Below are positions 45,753 to 54,417 of a DNA stretch of 64,000 nucleotides, piece after piece (position 1 is the stretch's first letter; each line of letters begins with the position of its first letter). Source of the stretch: JBAOHV01 sp037045265 (lineage in GTDB: Bacteria; Actinomycetota; Acidimicrobiia; Acidimicrobiales; Microtrichaceae); contig JBAOHV010000015.1 in the NCBI GenBank assembly GCA_037045265.1, positions 124,001-188,000 of the forward strand. Reading direction: 5' to 3'. The notes under the pieces are model-generated. The model worked only from the letters and a program-made list of their open reading frames with translations, did not search any database and was not told the origin of the DNA. A program made the position numbers and the translations under genes.

Positions 45753-46772
45753 TCACCGAGGGGCCAGGTCGCGGATCAGCTGCCGATGGTGCTCGATGTT
45801 GGAAGCAACGGGCAGCAGGGCCAGCACCGGCGTCGTCACCCCGTTGTCCACATAGCGCTGGACGTGCTCGCGGCACTGCTCGGGCGTACCCCAGATGATC
45901 AGGTCGTCGACGACCTCTTCGGGGATGGCCGCGAGCGCACCCTGGCGGTCGCCTTCACCCCACAGCCGCCACATCTCCTCCAACTCCTCACCGCGGCCCA
46001 GCCACTCGTGGAAGGCCGCGTAGACCGGCACCGACAGGTAGGCGGCGATCGCGTAGCGCCCCATCGCCATGACCGTGTCGCGATCGGTGGTCGGCGCGAC
46101 GAAGACCCTGGCGACGACCTCACGAGGGCCGGGACGGGCGCTCTCGGCTCCGGCGCGGGCCACGACGGGGGCGACCATGGCGACGTCCTCGGCCGACAGC
46201 CAGTTCAGGATCGCACCGTCCGCCTCACGGCCCGCCAGGCCCAGCATCCCTTCGCGCAGCGCTGCCACGAGGATCGTCGGCGCCTCGGCCGGGATGAATC
46301 CCAGCCTGAACCCCTTGACCTCGGACCGACCGAACCGTCCGCTCACCTTCTCCCCCGTGAGCGCAGCCTGCACGAAGCGAACCATGTCGCGCACCTGGCG
46401 GTACGGATCGGTGAACTCCATGCCGTTCCATCCCTCGACGATCACGTTCGAAGAACTGCCGATACCGAACGCGAACCGGCCCGGCGCCGCGTCTGCCAGC
46501 GACGCGACCGACTGCGCGAGCAGTGCGGGCCCCCGCGTGTAGGCCGGCACGATCGCCGTTCCGAGTCGCAGCGACGGGGCCCAAGCGCTCGCCAGGGCGA
46601 GCGGGCTGAAGGCGTCGGTCGTGTTCGCCTCCGACGACCACACATCCGTGTAGCCCAGGTCCTCGAGCTCGACGATCCATTCCCGCTGGTCCGACAGCGG
46701 CACCCGGTCGATAGGGATGGTCATGCCGTAGCGGCCGGACAGGTAGGGCGTGGTCGGCGCTTCGCTGCTCAT
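45753..46772 (-). CDS. LLM-class F420-dependent oxidoreductase
   Basis: 339 residues. The N-terminal MTIPIDRVPLSDQREWI, the ELEDLGYTDVWSSEA segment, TAIVPAYTRGPALLAQS, GIGSSSNVIVEGWNG and the READGAILNWLSAED segment mark the luciferase-like F420 family. The substrate is unknown. A TAGGGT hexamer ends 8 nt before the ATG, so a leaderless transcript ending at the 45656-45693 hairpin is likely. It is 34 bp downstream of a thioesterase-like gene on the same strand. Confidence 0.9.
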   Translation of the reverse strand: MSSEAPTTPYLSGRYGMTIPIDRVPLSDQREWIVELEDLGYTDVWSSEANTTDAFSPLALASAWAPSLRLGTAIVPAYTRGPALLAQSVASLADAAPGRFAFGIGSSSNVIVEGWNGMEFTDPYRQVRDMVRFVQAALTGEKVSGRFGRSEVKGFRLGFIPAEAPTILVAALREGMLGLAGREADGAILNWLSAEDVAMVAPVVARAGAESARPGPREVVARVFVAPTTDRDTVMAMGRYAIAAYLSVPVYAAFHEWLGRGEELEEMWRLWGEGDRQGALAAIPEEVVDDLIIWGTPEQCREHVQRYVDNGVTTPVLALLPVASNIEHHRQLIRDLAPR

Positions 46773-46780
46773 GGAACGCG

Positions 46781-46786
46781 ACCCTA
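46781..46786 (-). promoter_or_regulatory. Putative leaderless -10 (TAGGGT)
   Basis: On the minus strand TAGGGT ends 8 nt before the ATG at 46772. Confidence 0.45.
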
Positions 46787-46806
46787 TCGAGCTGCCCGAC
46801 TCGCGA

Positions 46807-47607
46807 TCAGCCAGGCAGTTGGTGCAGCACCGCCGTCTGGCTGGCGGTGGCGAGCAGCGTCGCATCCTCCGACCACAGGTAGACGGAGCCGTGACCGAAC
46901 CCTTCGTGGATCCCGTCTATGCGAACGTCGCACAGCACCCACTCGGTGGGGACGAGCCTCTGCACGCGGATGGTGTTGTCCAAGCTGTTGGAAGGCACCC
47001 AGTCCCCCTGGGACTGGGAGATGCCGAACGGCACGTAGTCCCCCAGGATCGCCAGTGCCGCCGCGGACATGTCGACGTCTGGCATGCGCACCCACAGCCC
47101 AGAGCGGCCGTCGGCCAGCTTCTGGGTCCCGTCGAACTGGTCCCAGGGCGTCCCCGCCGCCAGGCTCACGTCCAAGCGGGCCATGATCGAGTCCGAGTCG
47201 TCTACCAACCCCACCCGAGCCGGACACTCCGACGGCTCTGGCACCTCAGGGAACGTCCGGTACTGCTCGTCGATCGGATTGTCCTTGGACCCGAGCGCCG
47301 CGTTCACGGTGAGGATCTCCCTGTCACCCACCTTGCCGACGACCCTGGCCTGGCTGGTGCGCTTGCCGGCGACCGCCACCGTCACGTCCAGGTCCATGAT
47401 CGAGTCGACCATCGCGAAGGACAGGTACTGCGCGGTCGCCCAGACGACCGGCCTCTCACAAACGGCCTCCATGGCTGCGACTGCCGCACCCAGTCCACAA
47501 CCGCCGAAGAGGAAGCGCTCACGCGTGGCGATGCCCTCGGTGATGGGCAGGTACCAGCGCATCGGGTTGTGGGTGGGGGTCAGCCCAAGGAACTCGGTGG
47601 CGTCCAT
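46807..47607 (-). CDS. TesB-like double-hotdog acyl-CoA thioesterase family protein
   Basis: 266 residues. The first hotdog has GGCGLGAAVAAMEAVCERPVVWA and a following TAQYLSF strand; the second has DYVPFGISQS and NTIRVQRLVPTEWVLCDV with GFGHGSVYLWSEDATLLATASQT. These are the landmarks of the TesB/acyl-CoA thioesterase II fold in actinobacterial FadE-neighbour proteins. Hydrolysis of acyl-CoA is the likely function. The start at 47607 follows family length and a TATGGT hexamer 8 nt upstream. Likely co-transcribed with the LLM oxidoreductase. Confidence 0.8.
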   Translation of the reverse strand: MDATEFLGLTPTHNPMRWYLPITEGIATRERFLFGGCGLGAAVAAMEAVCERPVVWATAQYLSFAMVDSIMDLDVTVAVAGKRTSQARVVGKVGDREILTVNAALGSKDNPIDEQYRTFPEVPEPSECPARVGLVDDSDSIMARLDVSLAAGTPWDQFDGTQKLADGRSGLWVRMPDVDMSAAALAILGDYVPFGISQSQGDWVPSNSLDNTIRVQRLVPTEWVLCDVRIDGIHEGFGHGSVYLWSEDATLLATASQTAVLHQLPG

Positions 47608-47615
47608 GAGGGCTG

Positions 47616-47621
47616 ACCATA
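47616..47621 (-). promoter_or_regulatory. Putative leaderless -10 (TATGGT)
   Basis: On the minus strand TATGGT ends 8 nt before the ATG at 47607. Confidence 0.45.
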
Positions 47622-47752
47622 CGGGGATGTGGCCCCCTCCGACGAACGTGCAGAGGTCGCCATGGATGTCGCGACCCGTTCGACCTGCCTGTACCACTAG
47701 CGTTGCGGCTCGCACCGGGTCCGTGGGGGGCGGGTGCGGACAAGGACGTGCT

Positions 47753-49151
47753 GTGACCGAATCACCGTGGCTGGGCGACGCCTGCTCACTCGTGGACGCA
47801 TTCCGGGCCAAGGATCGCTCGCCGCTCGAGGAGCTCGATGCGACGCTCGGCTCCATCGAAGCGAGCGAGCTGAACGCGTTCAGCTTCATCGACGCCGAGG
47901 CCGCCCGCGACCGTGCTGCTTGCTGCGGACGTTCACCTGCCCTTCGGCGGTGTGCCTTTCGGGGTGAAGGAGCTGAGCCGCTACCGGGGCTGGCCCGACA
48001 CCGAGGCGTCACTCGTCTTCGCCGACCGCACAGCCGAGTGGACCGAAACGGCGATCGAACGAGCGGTCCAGCTGGGGGGTGTCGTACCGGTCGGACTCAC
48101 CACGGCATCCGAGTTCGGCGGGCTCAACGTCAGCACCACGAGGTTGAACGGTGTGACCCACAACCCCTGGGAGCACGGCAGGACCGCGGGCGGCTCGTCG
48201 GGCGGCAGTGCCTCCGCCGTGGCAGGTGGTCTGCTGACCATGGCATCGGGAGGCGACGGCGGCGGCTCGATCCGCATCCCCGCCGGGTTCAACGGTCTGC
48301 CCGGGCTGAAGGGCACAGCGGGGCGGATTCCACGCGGCCCGCACACCGGCATACATCCTATGACAGTCGCGCTTGGCCTTCTGTGCCGTTCGATACGCGA
48401 CATCGCTCGCTACTACGACGTGGTTTCCGGCTACGACTCCCGGGACCCCTACTCACTGCCGGGGCCCACTGGCTGGGAACGAACTCTGGGCTCACATCTG
48501 GGCGACCTGCACGGTGCACGGGTGGCGATAGTGGCGGATCTGGGAGTCGCCACCGTGCGACCGGCCATCGCCGACCTCGTGCGCGACGCCGGCGAGCAGC
48601 TCGCCCGTGACGTAGGGCTCCGCGTCGTGGACGTCGACCTGGCGTTCCCGGGCCTGGGACTCGAGTGGGCGCTGGGAAACCTCGCCTCGTTGCGAGCGGA
48701 CCTCGAGGGGCGCTGGCCGGAGTGCCGCGAACTCCTCTCGGGTGAGATCGCCTTCGGCCTCGAACTGGCCGAGCGCCGCTACTCCTTGGAGATGATGGCC
48801 CGATCAGAAACCGCCCGAACGGCTGCCAACGAGGCAGTCGCGGCTGTGTTCGACGAGGTCGACTTCATCATCAGCGCAACCAACCCGGACGTCGCCTTCG
48901 CTGCTGACTGCCGCCTGAACCTGCAGGTCGACGGGGAGACCACGGGCCCGGAGAACAACGGCGCTCTGACGATCCCGTACAACATCGTCGGCAACCCGTC
49001 GCTGCAGGTTCCGATCGGCCAACTCAACGGCCTGCCCGTGGGCATGCAGATCGCCACACGCCATCATGACGATGCACTGCTGCTGGACCTGGGGCTGGCG
49101 GTCGAGCGCGAACGCCCCTGGCCGTTGGTCGCCTCGAACGCTCCTTGCTGA
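47753..49151 (+). CDS. Amidase-signature family hydrolase, frame broken once
   Basis: About 466 residues. The Ser-cisSer-Lys active site is complete: GVPFGVKEL (Lys), GRTAGGSSGGSASAVAGG (cis-Ser) and GGDGGGSIRIPAGFNG (nucleophile Ser). Near 47912 one extra T moves the similarity from the N-terminal frame (ending DAEAARDRAA) to the main frame (AADVHLPFGGVPFG). The family cleaves amide bonds in many substrates; GatA is unlikely because no gatB or gatC is adjacent. GTG 47753 (VTESPWLGDACS) is the family-like start; no Shine-Dalgarno is evident. Confidence 0.87.
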
Positions 49152-49217
49152 GCGCCCCGCCGTCCGGGTCGTGGGGCCCGTTGCCTCGGTGTCACACCTC
49201 GTCCGCATACTGGGGCC

Positions 49218-49484
49218 ATGACTCAGCAACTCGTCCTCATCAACGATGAGCCGCACCGTGACAACGGCTTCGGGCGCCTCGACGAGGAGACCAAGCGAGT
49301 GGGACGTGAAGGCCTCTCCATGGCTCGCGCCGCCCTGCGACAGGCCAGTGGTCGTGCCGCAGCACGTGACGCCGCCCGACTGGAGCGCCGCGACGACGAG
49401 CTCGCCCGCCGCGCCGGTGTCGCCCGCGAACGTGTCGCGCGCGCCGGCCGAACGCGGCCTGAACCGCCCACGCCCCACCGGTGA
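49218..49484 (+). CDS. Small basic actinobacterial protein, 88 aa
   Basis: Begins MTQQLVLINDEPH, then a conserved-looking RLDEETKRVGREGLSMARAALRQA helix and an Arg/Ala-rich C-terminus ending RTRPEPPTPHR. The pattern RLDE.T...GR.G...AR.AL is one I associate with short uncharacterised actinobacterial proteins. Function unknown; the Arg-rich helical form could bind nucleic acid. Its TGA overlaps the GTG of the thermonuclease gene, so the two are translationally coupled. Confidence 0.65.
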   Translation: MTQQLVLINDEPHRDNGFGRLDEETKRVGREGLSMARAALRQASGRAAARDAARLERRDDELARRAGVARERVARAGRTRPEPPTPHR

Positions 49485-50027
49485 AGCCCACATCCTGTCG
49501 CAGTCGACGAATCGCCGCGTTGGCTCTGTCGCGCGGTCGTTTCGCTCACGACGACCGCGTGCGCAACCGACGACCGCCCGGGCGAGGAGGGCGACGCGCT
49601 CGAGGCCAACGCGCAGGTCGTGCGCGTGGTCGACGGCGACACGATCGTCGTCGAGGTCGACGGTGCGCAGGAGCGTGTGCGGCTGATCGGGATCAACACA
49701 CCCGAGTCGGTGGATCGCCGACGGCCCGTGATGTGCTTCGGCAAGGAGGCGTCGTCGCAGCTCGCGGAGCTACTGCACGAGGGCGACGGGGTCCGACTCG
49801 AACGCGACGTCGAGCCACGGGATCGCTATGGCCGCCTGCTCGCCTACGTCCATCGCTCCTCGGACGCGCTCTTCATCAACCTGGCGATGGTCGAACAGGG
49901 TTACGCGCAGCAGTACACCTATCCACCCAACGTGGCTCACACCGAGGTGTTCCGAGCGGCAGAACGTGAAGCACGTGCCGCCGGGCTCGGCGCGTGGGGT
50001 GGATGCGACGACCCGTTCGAGGAGTAG
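49481..50027 (+). CDS. Lipoprotein thermonuclease (SNase-like), frame broken in the signal peptide
   Basis: About 181 residues. The SNase fold has VVRVVDGDTIVVEVDG, VRLIGINTPES with the active-site Arg and Glu region, LERDVEPRDRYGRLLAYV with the second Arg, and FINLAMVEQGYAQ. The N-terminus starts at GTG 49481 (VKPTSCRSRRIAALALS); one extra base near 49532 hides the rest of a signal peptide, SLTTTAC in the downstream frame, that fits a lipobox with the lipidated Cys. It is thus likely an exported membrane-anchored nuclease for extracellular DNA. GTGA overlap couples it to the small gene upstream. Confidence 0.85.
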
Positions 50028-50073
50028 CTGTGCCCATCCCGAAGGGCGCACGACTTCCCCTGTGCGGCCCGGG

Positions 50074-50904
50074 TCAGCTGGAGCGTTGCAGCTCGCGCAG
50101 CTCTCGCCAGCCGATCAGGGTGATCCCGGCAGATTCCAGCTTCTCGGTCAGTTCGCCCGACGTGAGCAACCTGTGGTCATCGACTCGGTGCTCCCAGTCC
50201 GGGGCAAGGGCGCGCAGCTCCGAGTGGTCGGTTGCCGGGTGCAGGAAGATCTCTGTCACCCCTGGTTGCACGTCCGCAAGCAGGCTCTCGAACGCAGCGC
50301 GACCACCGACCCCGCTGTAGTACATGAGGTGGTCCGGCGCGACGATTCCTTCCGCCTCGGCCAGATCCCGGAACGGGAACCCGACCAGGTCCTGAGTCGA
50401 GCGGCCCGACAGGCGTAGCGGAAGGTCGAAGTCGACCGCCAGGTCCAGGTAGACGTCGAAGAACTCCGGGCGGAGCTGCAACGTGCCCATGTGGGAGTCC
50501 AGGTGGGTCACGTCGAAGCCCCACAGGATCGCCCGTTCGATCTGGGCGCGGAGTTCCCGACGCGCCTCATCGAGGTCTGCGTGGTCCCACACGTCAGCGA
50601 TCGTGCGCGGGAATCCACCGTCCCCGCCCTGCAACGAAGGCCCTACCGTGATCGGCCCCCACCGGTACAGGTCCCATTCGGCGTTGAGGGTCAGATGGAC
50701 GCCGACGTCCTCGCCCCGATAGCGGGCCGACGCCTCTCTCGCCCAAGGGCAGGGCACCATCAGCGTCGCTGAGGTGGCTACACCGTCGCGCAGAGCCGAG
50801 TAGACGCCCTCGTTGGCCGAGTGGCACATGCCGAGGTCATCGCAGTTGACGATCAACAACCTGTCGTCGTCGCCGTGACCGAGTCGGGATGCCAGAGTCG
50901 CCAC
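50074..50904 (-). CDS. ChbG/HpnK (YdjC) family carbohydrate deacetylase
   Basis: 276 residues, GTG start. The metal site motifs of the YdjC fold are present: VNCDDLGMCHSAN (Asp22, Asp23), HLTLN (His70) and THLDSHMG (His134, Asp136, His138), with FLHPAT near the end. ChbG removes an acetyl group from chitobiose or chitin oligosaccharides, and HpnK acts on N-acetylglucosaminyl hopanoids; which one fits here is unknown. A TAGCGT hexamer ends 7 nt before the GTG. It follows the GNAT and Mca-like genes on the same strand with 10 bp between. Confidence 0.88.
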   Translation of the reverse strand: MATLASRLGHGDDDRLLIVNCDDLGMCHSANEGVYSALRDGVATSATLMVPCPWAREASARYRGEDVGVHLTLNAEWDLYRWGPITVGPSLQGGDGGFPRTIADVWDHADLDEARRELRAQIERAILWGFDVTHLDSHMGTLQLRPEFFDVYLDLAVDFDLPLRLSGRSTQDLVGFPFRDLAEAEGIVAPDHLMYYSGVGGRAAFESLLADVQPGVTEIFLHPATDHSELRALAPDWEHRVDDHRLLTSGELTEKLESAGITLIGWRELRELQRSS

Positions 50905-50911
50905 GGGTCGA

Positions 50912-50917
50912 ACGCTA
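50912..50917 (-). promoter_or_regulatory. Putative leaderless -10 (TAGCGT)
   Basis: On the minus strand TAGCGT ends 7 nt before the GTG at 50904; it overlaps the last codons of the upstream GNAT gene. Confidence 0.4.
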
Positions 50918-51874
50918 CCCGTCGCGCCGCAGGTCCTTGCGCAGCAGTACCGAGCTGCGCCCCACCCTTGCGTCGCAGACCAGCGCGTAGAAACGCACGG
51001 TCGACGCCCATGCGATCTCAGCCTGACGTAGCCCGGCGGCCGAGAGTTCGCCGAGCACCGTCGCCATCAGCGCGGCACCCACCCCCAAGCCTTGCGCTTC
51101 AGGGCTGACAGCGACCGGCCCCACCACCCCCCACCTGCTGACCGAATGGGCTGCTGCCCCCACCAGTTCGGATCCGAGGCGTGCCAGCACCACGGTCCCC
51201 GCTGCCGCACCACGGTCGAACTCCGCTGACCAGTGCGGATAGGTGCGGCGGACCCACTCGCCTAGCTCCAGAGCATCCCGTTCGTCGATGACTCCGGCCG
51301 TCGACAGATCCCCCGGCGCTTCGTAACGTCGAGCACGGCCTGGAACGGTCGGACAGACCAGGTCGAGCTCCACCCCGGTCCGCTCGAACCCCAGCCCCTC
51401 GAAGCAGCACAGCGCATCGGTCCACCGGCTGTCCACGCCGGTGAAGAGGAAGAAGGGGGCACCGCCACCCACGCTGAGCGTGGCGGAGCCTTGCTCGAGC
51501 GCCCACTGCTCGACGTCATGCACGAGCCGGGCGCCGAGCCCACGGCGACGGCACGCGGGGTGCACCACCAGGACCTGCAGGTGTGCGGCCACGTGCTCAC
51601 CGATCAAGGTCGTGGTGGCTCCCGCTGCGGCGACCGGCCGCCCATCCTCCAGAATCGCCAGCACTGTCGAATCGCCCGAGCTGATCATCGGCTCCTCGAG
51701 GTGGGCCGACGCGGTTGGCTCAACGGGACCGCCGCACGCGAACAGCACGCTCTCGACGTCGTCGAAGGTGAGCAGTTCGTCGGGCAATGCCAGCCCGCAC
51801 AACTCGACGAGGGCGTCATCGCACACCTCCAGATGTACGACCACCTGATCGTCGACGTCCGGACCGTCGTTCAT
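50915..51874 (-). CDS. Tandem GNAT N-acetyltransferase-like protein
   Basis: 319 residues with two GNAT-like halves. Half one has LQVLVVHPACRRRGLGARLVHDV (the R/Q-x-x-G-x-G/A acetyl-CoA loop, about 95-117). Half two has VGPVAVSPEAQGLGVGAALMATVL (about 258-281). MshD, the mycothiol synthase acetyltransferase, also has two GNAT halves, and this gene is coupled (ATGA overlap) to an Mca-like mycothiol amidase. A mycothiol role is therefore possible, but the second half with FDRGAAAGTVV and a divergent N-terminus do not establish it. Otherwise substrate unknown. Confidence 0.82.
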   Translation of the reverse strand: MNDGPDVDDQVVVHLEVCDDALVELCGLALPDELLTFDDVESVLFACGGPVEPTASAHLEEPMISSGDSTVLAILEDGRPVAAAGATTTLIGEHVAAHLQVLVVHPACRRRGLGARLVHDVEQWALEQGSATLSVGGGAPFFLFTGVDSRWTDALCCFEGLGFERTGVELDLVCPTVPGRARRYEAPGDLSTAGVIDERDALELGEWVRRTYPHWSAEFDRGAAAGTVVLARLGSELVGAAAHSVSRWGVVGPVAVSPEAQGLGVGAALMATVLGELSAAGLRQAEIAWASTVRFYALVCDARVGRSSVLLRKDLRRDG

Positions 51875-52804
51875 GCCCGGCCTGGCACCCCTGCGAACAG
51901 GTCTCTCTCGAACCGATCTCCCTCGAACCGGCCGTCCCGGGACGGATCCGCCGCCGGCCGAACCTCTCCGACCAGCGACCTGGCCAAGACGTAGTCGTCG
52001 AAGGGGTGGGCGTCACGGGCGACATCCTGGGGCAGCCCGAACCAGAACGACTCGTCCGGGTCGACCTGGGTGGCATGAGCCCGCAGAGCCCGCGTCGCGG
52101 ACGTGGTAGTGCTCCACGATCGCGATTCTGGTCGTAGTGCGCTCCTGGGACAGCCGAGCCTCGACCTGGTCGATCCAGTCGCCTGCGTACGGCGAGTCGA
52201 TACCCATCTCCAGGTACTTGGCGTGCAGCGCCTTGATGCGTGTGGGAGACCACTCCGTGTAGTAGAGCTTCAGCGGCTGCCACGCTGCGCCGGCCTCCGG
52301 GTACCAGTCGGCGTCCCCCGCACGGTCGAACGCGGGAAGGGTGATGTCATGCACCTTGAGGTGATCGGGATGCTGGTAGTGGCGCTGGTCGTCTCCGTAG
52401 GTGATGACCACCTGCGGCCGGTCACGTCGGATGATCGACACCAGCCGACCCACGGCCTCATCGAGCGGCGCGTTCCAGAAGTTGTCCTGCCGGGCGTTCT
52501 CGGCCGTGTCGGGCATGCCGGAGTCGCGGTAGCCCAGCAGATCGAGGCTCGCGTAGCCGATGGCGGCCACTGAAGCCTCCAGCTCCTGGCGACGAACCTC
52601 GGCCAGCCGCTCGCGCACCTCGGGGCGGTCCATCGCGGGGTTCAGCACGTCGCCGCACTCCCCGCCGGTGCAGCAGACGAGTGTTGCCAGAATGCCCTCT
52701 TCGTGGTACTTGGCGATCGTCGGTGCGCCCTTCGACGCCTCGTCGTCGGGATGTGCGTGCACGCTCAGCAATCGGAGCGGGGTTGCGTCGGTCTGATCGG
52801 GCAT
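51871..52804 (-). CDS. mca: PIG-L/LmbE deacetylase, mycothiol S-conjugate amidase (Mca)-like, frame broken once
   Basis: About 310 residues. The zinc site is VHAHPDDEASKG (His16-x-His18-Pro-Asp-Asp21) and YQHPDHLKVHD. The region TGGECGDVLNPAMDRPEVRERLAE is characteristic of Mca/MshB rather than general LmbE proteins. Mca cleaves mycothiol S-conjugates to excrete toxins as mercapturates; MshB makes the mycothiol precursor. Near 52070 one extra base shifts the last 65 residues to the frame that includes DESFWFGLPQD, typical of the Mca C-terminus, and stops at 51871. ATG 52804 is chosen because a GGAG lies 9 nt upstream; ATG 52813 has no room for it. Confidence 0.87.
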
Positions 52805-52857
52805 TCGTGACATCTCCGGAAGGTGGCTCTCGGCGCGGCACCCCTGCCGGCCCCCGA

Positions 52858-52863
52858 TAGCTT
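52858..52863 (+). promoter_or_regulatory. Putative leaderless -10 (TAGCTT) of the NfeD-SPFH pair
   Basis: TAGCTT ends 7 nt before the ATG at 52871. Confidence 0.45.
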
Positions 52864-52870
52864 GGACGTG

Positions 52871-53344
52871 ATGGAACCAGGAACACTCGCAGTCGTGTTC
52901 GTCATCCTCGCCGTAGCGCTCTGCGCGCTCGAGATCGTCGCACCGGGGCTCGTGCTGCTGCCATTCGGCCTGGGTGCCGCCGTGGCCGCGGTCGCCGGCT
53001 TCCTGGGCGCCCCGGTGGTCGCCCAACTCGCCGTGTTCCTGGTGGCTTCATTCGGGTTCTTCCTCGCCCTACGGCCTCTTGCTCGCCGTTTGAACCGCAG
53101 CGGCCCGACCGACGGCGTCGGTGCCACCCGCCTCATCGGGGGAACGGGTGTGGTCCTGGAACCGATCGCCGCTGGTGAGACCGGCCTGGTGCGCATCGAT
53201 CGTGAGGAGTGGAGGGCGGAGTCGGCCGACAACGTCGCTCTGGATCCAGGAACCAGCATCCTGGTCACCGACGTACGAGGAACCCGGGTGGTCGTCGTAG
53301 CGACACCGAACGAGAACACCGCCACTGGAGGCAACAACGCATGA
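52871..53344 (+). CDS. NfeD-family membrane protein
   Basis: 157 residues. Two or three membrane helices (about 5-70, Ala/Val/Leu-rich with LCALEIVAPGLVLLPFGLG) precede a soluble OB-fold-like domain with TRLIGGTGVVLEPIAAGETGLVRIDREEWRAES. NfeD proteins partner with SPFH/stomatin proteins in lipid-microdomain complexes and membrane protein quality control. The SPFH gene follows with a 4-bp overlap (ATGA), the usual conserved pair. The short form lacks the ClpP-like protease domain. Confidence 0.88.
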   Translation: MEPGTLAVVFVILAVALCALEIVAPGLVLLPFGLGAAVAAVAGFLGAPVVAQLAVFLVASFGFFLALRPLARRLNRSGPTDGVGATRLIGGTGVVLEPIAAGETGLVRIDREEWRAESADNVALDPGTSILVTDVRGTRVVVVATPNENTATGGNNA

Positions 53345-54379
53345 ACCCCGCCATAGTCATCGTGATGGTCGCGGTCGTCATCCTGCTGGTGGCGGTCGTG
53401 GCGACGAGCGTCCGCATCGTGCGTCCCTTCCAGCGTGGGATCATCGAGCAGCTGGGCAAGTACAAGGAGACCCTGGATTCAGGACTGCACGTCATCGTGC
53501 CGTTCGTGCAGAGCATCCACCTCGTCGACATGCGCGAGCAGGTGGTCGACGTACCGCCCCAGGAGGTGATCACCTCTGACAACGTCATCGTGTCGGTCGA
53601 CGCGGTGATCTACTACGAGCCCACCGACCCGCAGAGGCTCATCTACAACATCGCCAACTTCTTCATGGCGATCACCAAGCTCGCCCAGACCAACCTGCGA
53701 AACGTCATCGGCGATCTGACGCTCGACGAGGCGTTGACGAGCCGGGACAAGCTCAACTTGGAGCTTCGCCAGATCCTCGACGACGCGACCGACAAGTGGG
53801 GCGTACGGGTGGCACGGGTCGAGATCCAGCGCATCGACCCGCCACCGGACGTCATGTCGGCCATGCACGAGCAGATGAAGGCCGAGCGGGGCCGCCGTGC
53901 TCAGGTGACGAGCGCCGACGGGTTCCGCGAGGCGGCGATCATGAAGGCCGAGGGCGAGAAGCAGGCAGCGATCCTCGCTGCCGAGGGTCTCAAGCAGCGA
54001 CAGGTTCCTCGAGGCCCAGGGCGAGGCCCAGGCCGTCCAGACCCTCGCCGACGCAGAGCGCTACCGGGCCGAGACGGTGGCTGCAGGTGAGGCCAACGCG
54101 ACCCGCTCGGTGTTCCAGGCGATCCACGACGGCAGACCCACCAACGACCTCCTGGCCATCCGGTACATGGACGCGCTCAAGGGCATCGCCGACGGCCGGG
54201 CATCGAAGATCTACCTGCCGCTCGACACCGGCGGCCTCTACGGATCGCTCGCAGGGGTGGCCGAGTTGTTCAAGGGCGCCGGCGAACCCAGCGCCGCCGA
54301 GGCGGACTTCCCGCTTCCGCCTCCACCATCTGCGCCTGGGTTCCGCGCCGTACCCGACGCGACCCCGCCTCCGACCTGA
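53341..54379 (+). CDS. SPFH/Band 7 (stomatin/QmcA-like) protein, frame broken once
   Basis: About 345 residues. One N-terminal membrane helix (about 4-25), then the SPFH domain with RPFQRGIIEQLGKYKETLDSGLH and VVDVPPQEVITSDNV, a coiled-coil region rich in Glu/Ala (ADGFREAAIMKAEGEKQ) and the typical ILAAEGLKQ...FLEAQGEAQA repeat. Near 54003 one extra G shifts the frame; the remainder (ETVAAGEANATRSVF...IYLPLDTGG) ends at 54379. It oligomerises into membrane microdomains with its NfeD partner. The break is explained by a single-base insertion. Confidence 0.87.
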
Positions 54380-54397
54380 CCGCGCCGTTCCGCGCGG
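54380..54397. terminator. Weak hairpin between convergent genes
   Basis: CCGCGC (54380-54385) and GCGCGG (54392-54397) form a 6-bp stem with a 6-nt loop just after the SPFH stop. It is short, so support is modest. Confidence 0.35.
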
Positions 54398-54417
54398 ATG
54401 GTGGGCGTGAGTGGAGA

